Assembly: GCF_000429605.1 (NCBI RefSeq)
Contig: NZ_AUCE01000012.1
Location: 558,001 to 622,000, forward strand
Length of the DNA stretch: 64,000 nucleotides
Direction: 5' to 3'
Source of the DNA: Azonexus hydrophilus DSM 23864
GTDB lineage: Bacteria > Pseudomonadota > Gammaproteobacteria > Burkholderiales > Rhodocyclaceae
The notes below the pieces were generated by a model that did not search any database, was not told the DNA's origin, and was given only the letters and a program-made list of their open reading frames with translations. The first letter of the stretch is position 1, and every line of letters begins with the position of its first letter. This document shows, piece by piece, positions 1 to 8,846 of the stretch. Made by a program: the position numbers and the translations under genes.

Positions 1-2
1 TG

Positions 3-1400
3 GTCAACAACCGGGCGATCACCCGGATGACGCTGCGCCGGGTCGACGAAATCTGCGATCTGATCCGCGGCCAGGTGCCGCTCGACAAGTGGCCGGCCGA
101 GTTCTTCCGCGTCGACGACAACATCCGCCGTGCCGACATGTTGCTCGGCACGCCGCACGAGCCGGGCAAGGCTGTCCGCGCGGCAATCGCCCGCGGTCGC
201 GACGGCATGCTGGCTGAAATGAAACTGTCCAACCTGCGCGGTCGCGGCGGCGCCGGCTTCACCACCGCGGTCAAGTGGGAGGCCTGCCGCAACGCCCCGG
301 CCACGCCGCGCTACATCGTCTGCAACGCCGACGAGGGCGAGCCCGGCACCTTCAAGGACCGCGTCCTGCTGCAGTCTTACGCCGGCCGCGTGTTCGAGGG
401 CATGGTCATTGCCGCCTGGACGGTCGGCGCCAGCCACGGCTTCCTCTACCTGCGCGGCGAATACCTCTACCTGCTGCAGCCGCTCGAAGCCTACCTCGCC
501 GGCATGCGTGCCGCCGGCCTGCTCGGCCGCGACATCGGTGGCGTCGCCGGTTTCGACTTCGACATCGAGATCCATCTCGGTGCCGGTGCCTACATCTGCG
601 GCGAGGAAACAGCGCTGATCGAATCGCTCGAAGGCAAGGCCGGCCGCCCGCGCGTGCGCCCGCCTTTCCCGGTGACTTCGGGCTACATGGGCAAGCCGAC
701 CGTGGTCAACAACGTCGAGACCCTGTGCAAGGTCACCGAGATCGCCATCAACGGCGGCGCCTGGTACGAGGCGATCGGTACCAAGCAATCGACCGGCACC
801 AAGATTCTTTCCGTCGCGGGTGACTGCGCCCGGCCCGGGCTCTACGAATACGCCTTCGGCGTGCGCATCGCCCAGGTGCTGGAAGACTGCGGTGCCCAGG
901 AGGCGATTGCCGTTCAGGTCAGTGGCGCCTCCGGCGTCTGCCTGTCGGAACGCGAGTTCGGCCGGCGCATCGCCTTCGAGGACGTGCCGACCGCCGGTTC
1001 CTTCATGATCTTCGGCAAGCAGCGCGACCTGTTCGAGGTGGCGCGCAACTTCGCCCACTTCTTCGCCCACGAATCCTGCGGCTTCTGCACGCCGTGCCGG
1101 GTCGGCACGGTGCTGATGAAGGAGATCATGGACAAGATCGCCGAGGGGCGCGGCACGCAGTATGAAATGAACGAGCTGCTGCGCCTGCAGCAGGTATTGA
1201 AACCGGGCAGCCACTGTGGCCTCGGCCAGACCGCCGGCAACGCGGTTGCCGACACCGTGCAGAAATTCCGTCCCGCCTACGAACGGCGGCTGGCCGAAAC
1301 CGACTTCGTGCCGGCCTTCGACCTCGATGCCGCCCTGTCCCGCGCCCGCGAACTGGCCGGCCGCGACGATGCCGCCGCCCACCTCGGAGAAGAAGCATGA
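3..1400 (+). CDS. hoxF: NAD-reducing [NiFe] hydrogenase diaphorase subunit HoxF (5' end cut by window)
   Basis: Alpha subunit of the diaphorase module of the soluble NAD+-reducing hydrogenase. It binds FMN, NAD(H) and a [4Fe-4S] cluster and exchanges electrons with HoxU. The frame is open from the window edge through an internal ATG at 27, so the gene is truncated: 465 codons are visible against about 600 residues in HoxF proteins, and most of the N-terminal NuoE-like domain lies outside. NuoF-type motifs are clear: GRGGAGF, NADEGEPGTFKDR, GAGAYICGEETAL, then the cluster motif ESCGFCTPCRVGT with the downstream HCGLG cysteine. The stop overlaps the hoxU start (ATGA), as expected for a hoxFUYH operon. 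The family call is secure. Confidence 0.96.
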   Translation, partial: VNNRAITRMTLRRVDEICDLIRGQVPLDKWPAEFFRVDDNIRRADMLLGTPHEPGKAVRAAIARGRDGMLAEMKLSNLRGRGGAGFTTAVKWEACRNAPATPRYIVCNADEGEPGTFKDRVLLQSYAGRVFEGMVIAAWTVGASHGFLYLRGEYLYLLQPLEAYLAGMRAAGLLGRDIGGVAGFDFDIEIHLGAGAYICGEETALIESLEGKAGRPRVRPPFPVTSGYMGKPTVVNNVETLCKVTEIAINGGAWYEAIGTKQSTGTKILSVAGDCARPGLYEYAFGVRIAQVLEDCGAQEAIAVQVSGASGVCLSEREFGRRIAFEDVPTAGSFMIFGKQRDLFEVARNFAHFFAHESCGFCTPCRVGTVLMKEIMDKIAEGRGTQYEMNELLRLQQVLKPGSHCGLGQTAGNAVADTVQKFRPAYERRLAETDFVPAFDLDAALSRARELAGRDDAAAHLGEEA

Positions 1401-2158
1401 GCGAAACCAGCAACGCCAACAGCTTTTCCATCGACGGCCAGCGCATACCCTTCACGCCTGGCCAGACCATCCTGCAGGCGGCGCTCGCCGCCGGCGTTTA
1501 TATCCCGCACCTGTGCCATCACCCGGATCTCAAGCCGCATGGCAGCTGCAAGCTGTGCACGGTGATCGTCAACGGACGCAACGGCTCGGCCTGTACACAG
1601 ATGGCGATGCCCGGCATCGAGGTCGAGAACAATTCGCCGACCCTGAACGACCGCCGTCGCGTGCTGCTGCAGATGCTGTTCGTCGAGGGCAACCACTTTT
1701 GCCCGGGCTGCGAGAAGAGCGGCAACTGCCAGTTGCAGGCGCTCGCCTACGACCTGGAAATGCTGGCCCCGCACTTCCGCCATGCCTATCCGGTGCGGCC
1801 GATTGATACCACCCATCCCGACGTCTGGCTCGACCTCAACCGCTGCATCATGTGCGAGCTGTGCGTGCGCGCCAGCCGCGACATCGACGGCAAGAACGTG
1901 TTCGCCCTCGCCGGACGCGGCGTCGATTCGCACATCGTCGTCAATTCGCCGAGCGGCCGGCTCGGCGACAGTGCGCTCAGCATCGACGATGCCGCCGTCC
2001 ATGTCTGTCCGGTTGGCGCGATCATGGTCAAGCGCGTCGGCTACGCGGTGCCGATCGGCGAACGTCAGTTCGACGAGCAGCCGATCAGCCGCCAGGTCGA
2101 TTACCTGGCCGCCCGCCACATCCCGATCGTGCCCGTTGCGGCCACCGAGGAGCGCTGA
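1397..2158 (+). CDS. hoxU: NAD-reducing hydrogenase subunit HoxU (diaphorase gamma)
   Basis: Iron-sulfur subunit that links the HoxF flavin site to the HoxYH hydrogenase module; homologous to the N-terminus of NuoG. The 253 residues contain a plant-type [2Fe-2S] domain (PHLCHHPDLKPHGSCKLC near residues 35-53), a NuoG-like His/Cys cluster motif (NHFCPGCEKSGNCQLQ) and a ferredoxin-like CIMCELC motif followed by a single downstream CPVG cysteine. The length is close to that of known HoxU proteins. It starts inside the hoxF stop codon and ends 1 base before hoxY, so translational coupling is likely. Confidence 0.96.
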   Translation: MSETSNANSFSIDGQRIPFTPGQTILQAALAAGVYIPHLCHHPDLKPHGSCKLCTVIVNGRNGSACTQMAMPGIEVENNSPTLNDRRRVLLQMLFVEGNHFCPGCEKSGNCQLQALAYDLEMLAPHFRHAYPVRPIDTTHPDVWLDLNRCIMCELCVRASRDIDGKNVFALAGRGVDSHIVVNSPSGRLGDSALSIDDAAVHVCPVGAIMVKRVGYAVPIGERQFDEQPISRQVDYLAARHIPIVPVAATEER

Positions 2159-2159
2159 A

Positions 2160-2714
2160 ATGAATGCACCGATGAACCCGCGCAAGCTGCGCATCACCAC
2201 TACCTCGCTGTCCGGCTGCTTCGGCTGCCACATGTCCTTCCTCGACATCGACGAGCGCCTGCTCGAACTTGCTGCCCTGGTCGAATTCGACCGTTCGCCG
2301 ATCACCGACATCAAGCACTGCAGCCAGCACTGCGATCTGGCCCTGGTCGAGGGCGGCGTCTGCAACGCCGAGAACGTCCATGTCCTGCGCGAGCTGCGCG
2401 CCAATGCCAAGATCCTGGTCGCCTTCGGCGCCTGCGCGGTCAATGGCGGCCTGCCGGCGCAACGCAACCACCTCGACGTCGGCCAGTGCCTGAGCCAGGT
2501 TTACCGCACGCCGGACGGCAGCGCCACGGCGATTCCCGACGATCCGGAACTGCCGTTGCTGCTCGACAAGGTCTATCCGGTCAACGAAGTGGTCCGCGTC
2601 GACTACTTCCTGCCCGGTTGTCCGCCGTCCGCCGACACCATCTGGAAATTCCTCACCGACCTGCTGACCGGCCGCACGCCGCGCATCGAGCACCCGCTGC
2701 TCAAATTCGACTGA
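2160..2714 (+). CDS. hoxY: NAD-reducing hydrogenase small subunit HoxY
   Basis: Small subunit of the hydrogenase module, carrying the single proximal [4Fe-4S] cluster that takes electrons from the NiFe site in HoxH. The 184 residues contain the expected cluster cysteines: LSGCFGCHMSFLD near the N-terminus, the GGVCN cysteine, GACAVNGG and a C-terminal PGCPPS. There is no Tat signal, which fits a cytoplasmic group 3 enzyme. The ATG at 2160 lies one base after the hoxU stop. A longer in-frame extension upstream is only a shadow of hoxU. Confidence 0.95.
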   Translation: MNAPMNPRKLRITTTSLSGCFGCHMSFLDIDERLLELAALVEFDRSPITDIKHCSQHCDLALVEGGVCNAENVHVLRELRANAKILVAFGACAVNGGLPAQRNHLDVGQCLSQVYRTPDGSATAIPDDPELPLLLDKVYPVNEVVRVDYFLPGCPPSADTIWKFLTDLLTGRTPRIEHPLLKFD

Positions 2715-2726
2715 ACGGAGCACCAA

Positions 2727-4190
2727 ATGTCCCAATTGGAAACCGCCGCCCACCCCGAAACCCTGCGCCGGGTTGCGATCGACCCCGTCACCCGGGTCGA
2801 AGGCCACGGCAAGGTCACCCTGCTGCTCGACCAGGACAACAAGATTCACCAGGTCCGCCTGCACATCGTCGAGTTCCGTGGCTTTGAAGTCTTCATCGAA
2901 GGCCGCCCGTACTGGGAAGTGCCGGTCACCGTGCAGCGCCTGTGCGGGATCTGCCCGGTCAGCCACCAGCTCGCCGCAGTCAAGGCGATGGACCAGATCG
3001 CCGGCTACGGTCCGCTCACGCCGACCGCCGAGAAGCTGCGCCGGCTGATGCACTACGGCCAGATGGTGCAGTCGCACGCCGTGCACTTCTATCACCTGGC
3101 CTCGCCCGACCTGCTGCTCGGCTTCGACAGCGATTTCACCCGCCGCAACATCGTCGGCGTCGCCCTTGATTTTCCGGAAATCGCCAAGCAGGGCGTACTG
3201 CTGCGCAAGTACGGCCAGGAAGTGATCCGCCACGTCGCCGGCAAGCGCGTGCATGGCACCGGCGCCATTCCTGGCGGCGTGAACAAGGCCCTGACCGTCG
3301 TCGAGCGTGACGAAATGGCGCGCGACATCGAGCAAATGATAGGCTGGACGCAGGGCGCCATCGACATGGTGCGCCGCCTGCACGAGACCAATCCCGGCTT
3401 CTACAACGTCTTCGGCGAATCGGCCGGCAACATGATGGGCCTGATGCGCCCCGACGGCGCCCTCGACTTCTACCACGGTGCCCTGCGCGCGGTCGATCCG
3501 CTGGGTCAGACGATCTTCGACCAGGTCGATTACGCCGATTACCAGCAGGTGCTGCAGGAAGAGATCAAGCCGTGGAGCTACATGAAGTTCCCGCACATCA
3601 AGAGCCTCGGCGCCGACAAGGGCTGGTACAAGGTCGGCCCGCTCGCCCGCGTCCAGGCCGCGACCTACCTGGCGACACCGCTGGCCGAGATCGAGCGGCA
3701 GAAGATGATGGCACTCGGCAACGGCAAGCCGGTGCATGGCACCTTGTTCTACCACTGGGCCCGCCTGGTCGAAATCCTGCACGCCGCCGAGATGATCCGC
3801 GACCTGCTCAACGATCCCGACATCCTCGGCACCGACCTCATGGCCGATCGTGGCGAGCGTCGCTACGAGGCGGTCGGCGTGATCGAGGCGCCGCGCGGTA
3901 CCTTATTCCACCACTACCGCGTCAACGAGGACGACCAGGTCACCTACTGCAACCTGATCGTGTCGACGACCAACAACAACCAGGCAATGAACGAAGCGAT
4001 CCGCACCGTCGCCCGGCAGTATCTCGACGGCCGCGAGGTCACCGAGGGTCTGCTCAACCACATCGAATGCGCGATCCGCGCCTACGATCCCTGCTTGTCC
4101 TGCGCGACGCATGCGCTGGGCAAGATGCCGCTGACCGTCGAGGTGGTCGACGCCGACGGTCAACTCGCTTCGTCGCTGAGCAAGGCATGA
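2727..4190 (+). CDS. hoxH: NAD-reducing hydrogenase large subunit HoxH
   Basis: Catalytic large subunit that holds the Ni-Fe(CN)2CO centre and oxidises or evolves H2. The 487 residues contain the N-terminal motif RLCGICPVSH (first Ni-binding Cys pair, RxCGxC) and the C-terminal DPCLSCATH (second pair). The latter is followed by a 25-residue tail after His462, which is the expected site of proteolytic maturation after Ni insertion. The tail shows the gene encodes a precursor, and the protease HoxW is encoded immediately downstream with an ATGA overlap. HoxH-specific stretches such as RVEGHGKV support group 3d rather than an uptake hydrogenase. Confidence 0.97.
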   Translation: MSQLETAAHPETLRRVAIDPVTRVEGHGKVTLLLDQDNKIHQVRLHIVEFRGFEVFIEGRPYWEVPVTVQRLCGICPVSHQLAAVKAMDQIAGYGPLTPTAEKLRRLMHYGQMVQSHAVHFYHLASPDLLLGFDSDFTRRNIVGVALDFPEIAKQGVLLRKYGQEVIRHVAGKRVHGTGAIPGGVNKALTVVERDEMARDIEQMIGWTQGAIDMVRRLHETNPGFYNVFGESAGNMMGLMRPDGALDFYHGALRAVDPLGQTIFDQVDYADYQQVLQEEIKPWSYMKFPHIKSLGADKGWYKVGPLARVQAATYLATPLAEIERQKMMALGNGKPVHGTLFYHWARLVEILHAAEMIRDLLNDPDILGTDLMADRGERRYEAVGVIEAPRGTLFHHYRVNEDDQVTYCNLIVSTTNNNQAMNEAIRTVARQYLDGREVTEGLLNHIECAIRAYDPCLSCATHALGKMPLTVEVVDADGQLASSLSKA

Positions 4191-4678
4191 GCGCACCGAT
4201 CGTCATCCTCGCCGTCGGTAATCCCAGCCGCGGCGACGACGCGATCGGGCCCATCCTCCACGAGCGGCTGGTGGCCTGGCTCAGGGATACGCCGATGGCC
4301 GGGCAGTTCGAGTTGATCGAGGATTTCCAGCTCAATATCGAACACGCGCTCGACCTGCTGGGGCGCGAACTGGTGTTGTTTATCGACGCTGGCGAGGGCA
4401 CGCCGGCACCCTTTAGTTTTACCCGGATCGAACCAGCGCCGGGTATCGCCCACAGCAGCCACGAGCTGCCACCGGAGGCGGTGCTCGAGGTGTTTCGCCG
4501 CACCCTGCATCAGGAGCCGCCGGCAGCCTTCGTGCTGTGCGTGCGCGGTGAGGCTTTCGAGCTGGGCGAGCCGCTGAGCCAGGCGGCCCAGGAGAATGTC
4601 GAAGGGGCCTGGGCCTGTCTGCAGCAGTTGTTCCGGCACCCGGACCGGGAAAGCTGGGAGGGGCAGGCGACGCCCTGA
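4187..4678 (+). CDS. hoxW: hydrogenase maturation endopeptidase HoxW
   Basis: Protease of the HyaD/HybD/HoxW family that trims the C-terminal extension of nickel-loaded HoxH. It has 163 residues and begins with the family signature (VGNPSRGDDAIGP, containing the first nickel-sensing acidic residue), then FIDAG with the second acidic residue and SSHELPPE with the conserved His. The start at 4187 overlaps the hoxH stop. The stop codon directly abuts the stop of the convergent histidine kinase gene with no spacer, so any terminator for the hox operon must lie inside that gene. The hyp genes for cofactor assembly are not in the window. Confidence 0.93.
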   Translation: MSAPIVILAVGNPSRGDDAIGPILHERLVAWLRDTPMAGQFELIEDFQLNIEHALDLLGRELVLFIDAGEGTPAPFSFTRIEPAPGIAHSSHELPPEAVLEVFRRTLHQEPPAAFVLCVRGEAFELGEPLSQAAQENVEGAWACLQQLFRHPDRESWEGQATP

Positions 4679-6838
4679 TCAGTCCGGCTGCCTGCGTGGC
4701 AGAGTGAACCAGAAGGTGGAACCCTGGCCGGGTGCGCTGCTGACGCCGATTTCCCCACCCATCAGTTCAACCAGCCGTTTGGCAATCGACAGGCCGAGAC
4801 CGGTGCCGCCGAAGCGCCGGGTCATCGAACCGTCGGCCTGGGAGAAGGGCTGGAACAGGCGTTCCATCTGCGCTGGCGTCATGCCGATGCCGGTATCGCG
4901 GACGGTGAAACGCAGCCACGCCTCGCCGTCGGGAACGACTTCGAGTTCGACACTGCCGTTTTCGGTGAACTTGATCGCATTGCCGATCAGATTGTTGAGC
5001 ACCTGGCGCAACCGGCAGGGATCGCCGCACAGGATTTCCGGCAGCTCGGGCGACAGCGTGCAGCGGAAGGCCAGTTGCTTGCCCTCGGCGAGCGTGCCGA
5101 GCAGCCTGCAGGTGGCGTTGAGGACATCGCCAAGCATGAAGTCTATCGCTTCGACCGCCTGCTTCCCGGATTCGATTTTCGAGAAATCAAGGATGTCGTT
5201 GATCACGCCGAGCAGGCCGTTGGCACTGTCCCTGACGGTTTCGGCATAGTCCCGCTGTTCATCGGACAAGGGCGTGTCGAGCAGCAAATCGCACATGCCG
5301 ATGACGCCGTTCATCGGGGTGCGCAGTTCGTGGCTCATGTTGGCCAGGAATTCGCTCTTCGCCCGGTTGGCTGCCGCGGCTTCTTCCAGAGCCAGGTGTT
5401 CGGCGGCCAGGGCGCGCTCCCGGGCCATGGTCTGCTCGTGCAGCAGGCTGACATTCGAGGCGGCGCCGCGGTAACCCTGGAATTGCCCCTTGTCGCCGAA
5501 TACCGGGACGCCGCTGACCGACAGCCAGACCCGTTTGTCGTCGGCCAGCCTGGCTTCGTACTCGAAGCGGTGGAAGGGGCGATGGGCGGCCAGGTCGGCA
5601 AAATGCGCCTCGATTCTGGCCTGCATTTCCGGGTCGTCGGCGACCATGATGTCCCGGCGCGATTTGCCCATTAAATCACGCACCTCGATGCCGAGCAGGG
5701 TGTGCAGATTGTCGGTCATGAAAGTGAAGCGGTGATCGGCGTCGGTTTCCCAGAACCACCAGTCGGAACTGGTCGAGAAAATGTCCTGGAAACGCTGTTC
5801 GTTGGCGGCCAGGGACTGATGGGCCGACAGCAATCGTTGTTCAATCCGGCGGGTGCGCGTGGCCAAAGCCAGCAACAGCAGTGTCGCCAGTCCGGCGGCC
5901 AGCAGCAAGCCGGAGAGCAGCTTGCGCCGGGCTTCGGTGCGTTCGCTACCGACGTCGCGGACGATGGCCATGGAAGCGACGGCTTCTCCATCGACATCGG
6001 GCAAGGGTAAAAGGCTGGCCGACCAGTCACTGAGTTCGCCGTGCGACGCCAGTACCTGAGCGGCCTGTCCGCCAGGGTGAGTATTCCAGTACTCGGCCAG
6101 TTTTTCCGGCAGGCGCCGGCCGCCTTGCTGCTGGATGGCAATGCGCGGGTGTTCGTTCCAGAAACCGCTGAATCCCAGTTCAAGCTTGCCGGCGGCAAAC
6201 GCCGCTTCGCTGGTCGCCTGTTTGTCGACGGCAGTGATCACCTCGACTTCCAGCATCTCGCCGATGGCACTGGCGAAATATTCGACTTCCTGCGCCAGTT
6301 CGATGTAGCCGATCAGGGTGTCGCCGTCATGCCAGGGCAGCACGTGGCGCAGCGCGTAGGTGCCGAGCGGGCCCAGTTCCAGTCCGCTGCCTGGCTGGCC
6401 GCTACGCATGGCTTGAGTCAGGGTTTTCCGGGTGATCAGGTCGCCGCTGCGTTGTGGTGCATGCACGCGCAGCAGGATGTGGCCGTCCGGGCGGATGAAA
6501 TACCAGTGGCTGATGCCGAATTGCTTGCGCAATTCGGCGAAGCGTTGGCGGCTGGCCTCAAGCAGGGCCGCATGGTTGCCTTGCTGCATGGCCTGGCGCA
6601 ACTGCGCGTCGCTGGCGGCTTCGCGGGCGAACCAGCTCAGGTGCTGCAAGCTTTCGTCATGCAGGCGTTGCCAGGCGGCTTTGGCCTGACCAGCAGCGTT
6701 TAGTGTGCGTTCCCGCTCCTGCTTCTCCTGGTGCCACTGGAAAACCGCTGCGAAGGCGACGACCAGCGCCAGCAGCACGCAGCCGACGGGCAACAGAATC
6801 TGTCGCTGGAAACGCAGTGTCTGTGACGGAAAGGGCAT
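4679..6838 (-). CDS. membrane-bound PAS sensor histidine kinase without receiver domain
   Basis: Predicted inner-membrane sensor kinase of 719 residues. Order: TM1 (about 12-36); a large periplasmic Cache-type sensor of roughly 270 residues containing [18 protein letters not shown]2 just before a TRTRRIEQR basic stretch; one PAS domain ([15 protein letters not shown] onward); a coiled linker; HisKA with [16 protein letters not shown] (phospho-accepting His); and HATPase_c with N-box [11 protein letters not shown] and DTGIGM / GGTGLGLSI. There is no receiver or HPt domain and no response regulator beside it, so it is an orphan kinase whose partner lies elsewhere. The ATG at 6838 is preferred to a TTG three bases upstream. 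The ligand is unknown. Confidence 0.9.
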   Translation of the reverse strand: MPFPSQTLRFQRQILLPVGCVLLALVVAFAAVFQWHQEKQERERTLNAAGQAKAAWQRLHDESLQHLSWFAREAASDAQLRQAMQQGNHAALLEASRQRFAELRKQFGISHWYFIRPDGHILLRVHAPQRSGDLITRKTLTQAMRSGQPGSGLELGPLGTYALRHVLPWHDGDTLIGYIELAQEVEYFASAIGEMLEVEVITAVDKQATSEAAFAAGKLELGFSGFWNEHPRIAIQQQGGRRLPEKLAEYWNTHPGGQAAQVLASHGELSDWSASLLPLPDVDGEAVASMAIVRDVGSERTEARRKLLSGLLLAAGLATLLLLALATRTRRIEQRLLSAHQSLAANEQRFQDIFSTSSDWWFWETDADHRFTFMTDNLHTLLGIEVRDLMGKSRRDIMVADDPEMQARIEAHFADLAAHRPFHRFEYEARLADDKRVWLSVSGVPVFGDKGQFQGYRGAASNVSLLHEQTMARERALAAEHLALEEAAAANRAKSEFLANMSHELRTPMNGVIGMCDLLLDTPLSDEQRDYAETVRDSANGLLGVINDILDFSKIESGKQAVEAIDFMLGDVLNATCRLLGTLAEGKQLAFRCTLSPELPEILCGDPCRLRQVLNNLIGNAIKFTENGSVELEVVPDGEAWLRFTVRDTGIGMTPAQMERLFQPFSQADGSMTRRFGGTGLGLSIAKRLVELMGGEIGVSSAPGQGSTFWFTLPRRQPD

Positions 6839-6871
6839 CAATCTGCTGCGCTCCGGGGCTGAGCGCGGGGG

Positions 6872-7315
6872 TCAGCGATAGACGAGAACGGGAACCTTGG
6901 AATGGGTCAGAACCTTGTTCGTTTCGCTGCCCAGCAGGAAGCCGCTGATGCCTTTACGGCCGTGCGAGGCCATGAAGATCAGGTCGCAACCGGATTGCTC
7001 GGCGGCGTTGATGATGGCTTCGTAGGGAATGTCGCTGGTGGTCGACAGCGTGCTGCATTCGACGCCGGCTTCCTGGCACCAGGCGGTGACTTCGGCGAGA
7101 TACTGGCTGGCTTGCTGTTCGGCCATTTCGGTGAATTTTTCCGGCGTGGTCGGGTCGATCAGGGCACCTTCGCCGAAATAGGCGATCGGGTATTCCGGCT
7201 TGGCATAGAACGCCGTGACCCGGGCACCTGCCTCGCTGGCGAAGGATATGGCACGCTTGGCCGCAGCGCGTGACAGTTCGGATCCATCGGTCGGAACGAG
7301 AATGTGCTTGAACAT
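6872..7315 (-). CDS. universal stress protein, UspA family
   Basis: Single-domain UspA protein of 147 residues, probably a cytoplasmic homodimer. The start (FKHILVPTDGSE) and the C-terminal ATP-binding loop (SHGRKGISGFLLGSETNKVL, i.e. G-2x-G-9x-G-S/T) are intact, so it is likely an ATP-binding type. A clear Shine-Dalgarno (AGGAGG on the minus strand) lies just before the ATG. It is divergently arranged with the beta-CASP RNase and PHA synthase genes. In betaproteobacteria such genes often belong to the low-oxygen response, but no good FNR box is visible in the 84-bp gap here. Confidence 0.93.
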   Translation of the reverse strand: MFKHILVPTDGSELSRAAAKRAISFASEAGARVTAFYAKPEYPIAYFGEGALIDPTTPEKFTEMAEQQASQYLAEVTAWCQEAGVECSTLSTTSDIPYEAIINAAEQSGCDLIFMASHGRKGISGFLLGSETNKVLTHSKVPVLVYR

Positions 7316-7398
7316 GCTTTACCTCCTGAAATGAAGTGCTGGCGTTGCTTTCCGCCTTATTGAGGTTCATGCTACGCCAAGTCCGGAGGATTGCAAAC

Positions 7399-8811
7399 AT
7401 GCGACTTGGCTTTTACGGTGCAGCCGGCGAAGTGACCGGTTCGTGCACGCTGGTGGATACCGGCGAGTGCCGCTTTCTGGTCGATTGCGGCATGTTCCAG
7501 GGGGGCGCGGAAGCGCGTTCCAAGAACGAAAAGGCGCTCGACTTCGGTTTCGACGTGCGTCGTCTCGATTTCGTGCTGCTGACGCATGCCCACATCGACC
7601 ACTCCGGTTTGTTGCCACGCCTGGCCATGCTCGGCTATCGCGGGCCGGTTTATGCGACCCGGGCCACCGCTGCCCTGCTCGAAGTCTTGCTGCCGGACAG
7701 TGCCCATATCCAGGAAAAGGAAGCCGAGTGGCAGATCCGCAACCGGCGGCGGCGCGGGCGCAGCGAGCGCGGCATCCAGCCGCCGCTGTATTCGGTCCTG
7801 CAAGCCCAGACCGTGCTCAAACAGGTGCGCCCGGTCGACTACGGCCAGCGCGTCCGGCCGAGCGAGGGGATCGAAGTCTGTTTCCACAACGCCGGCCACA
7901 TCCTCGGTTCGGCGTCGCTGGAAGTGCTCGTCCATGTCGGTGGGCGGGCCCGGCGGCTGGTCTTTTCCGGCGACCTGGGCATGCCCGGCCGGCCGGTGCT
8001 CAACGACCCGTCGGCACCGCCGGCGAGTGCCGATGCCGTGCTCATCGAATCGACCTACGGCAACCGCCTGCACCGGCCGTTTGCCGAGACCGAAGAGGAA
8101 ATCGTCGCCGCCTTCAAACGCACCCGGGCAGCCGGCGGCAATATCGTGATCCCGGCATTCGCCGTCGGCCGCACCCAGGAAATCCTCTACCTGCTGACCG
8201 ACCTGGTCCGGCGCCAGCGGCTTGACCCGCTGAAAATCTATGTCGATTCGCCGATGGCCAACGCCGCCACCCGGATCACGCTCGAACATCGCGATCTGCT
8301 CGACGACCCTACCTGTGAATTGATCGACTGGCAGCAGGCCCATCCCGACAAGGTGAATATCGAATTCGTCGCCGATGTCGAACGCTCGCGGCAGTTGAAC
8401 GACATCCGTCACGGCGCGGTGATCATTTCGGCCAGCGGCATGTGCGACGCCGGACGGATCAAGTACCACCTGCGCGAGAACCTGCGGCGCAGCGAATGCA
8501 CGGTGATGATCGCCGGTTTTCAGGCGGCCGGGACGCTCGGCCGGCGCCTGGTCGACGGTGCCCGGCTGGTGCGCATCTTCGGCGAGACGGTGCCGGTGCG
8601 CGCGAAAATCTGCACCGTCGGCGGTCTGTCGGCGCATGCCGACCAGGCGGCCTTGCTCGACTGGCTGGCGGGCTTTCACAAGCCGCCGGGCAAACTTTTC
8701 GTGGTCCACGGCGAGGCAGGTGCCTCGGCCGATTTCCGTGCTGCCGTACAGGCGCGTTTTGGCTGGGAGGAAGTGCATTTGCCCCTCCCGGGGAGCATGG
8801 TCACGCTGTAA
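7399..8811 (+). CDS. beta-CASP metallo-beta-lactamase fold RNase
   Basis: Predicted cytoplasmic zinc-dependent ribonuclease of the Ysh1/CPSF73-like beta-CASP family (COG1236). The 470 residues open with FYGAAGEVTGSC, followed by the metal-binding THAHIDHSG (HxHxDH), the later His in NAGHILGS, the Asp in SGDLG, beta-CASP elements (ESTYGNR, AFAVGRTQE) and C-terminal SASGMCDAG and GGLSAHAD. The start at 7399 is chosen over an ATG at 7336 because CGGAGGA sits 8 bases upstream and the protein then begins at the conserved fold. The role in RNA turnover is inferred from the family. It lies 35 bp before phaC. Confidence 0.9.
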   Translation: MRLGFYGAAGEVTGSCTLVDTGECRFLVDCGMFQGGAEARSKNEKALDFGFDVRRLDFVLLTHAHIDHSGLLPRLAMLGYRGPVYATRATAALLEVLLPDSAHIQEKEAEWQIRNRRRRGRSERGIQPPLYSVLQAQTVLKQVRPVDYGQRVRPSEGIEVCFHNAGHILGSASLEVLVHVGGRARRLVFSGDLGMPGRPVLNDPSAPPASADAVLIESTYGNRLHRPFAETEEEIVAAFKRTRAAGGNIVIPAFAVGRTQEILYLLTDLVRRQRLDPLKIYVDSPMANAATRITLEHRDLLDDPTCELIDWQQAHPDKVNIEFVADVERSRQLNDIRHGAVIISASGMCDAGRIKYHLRENLRRSECTVMIAGFQAAGTLGRRLVDGARLVRIFGETVPVRAKICTVGGLSAHADQAALLDWLAGFHKPPGKLFVVHGEAGASADFRAAVQARFGWEEVHLPLPGSMVTL

Positions 8812-8846
8812 GATGGTGATGAATTCGCCTCAGGGAGAACAAAGCA

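Noticed and set aside
7316..7398. FNR box between the usp gene and the beta-CASP RNase gene
   Set aside because: Only one half-site-like TTGAGGTTCATG is present; it does not match TTGAT-N4-ATCAA well enough.
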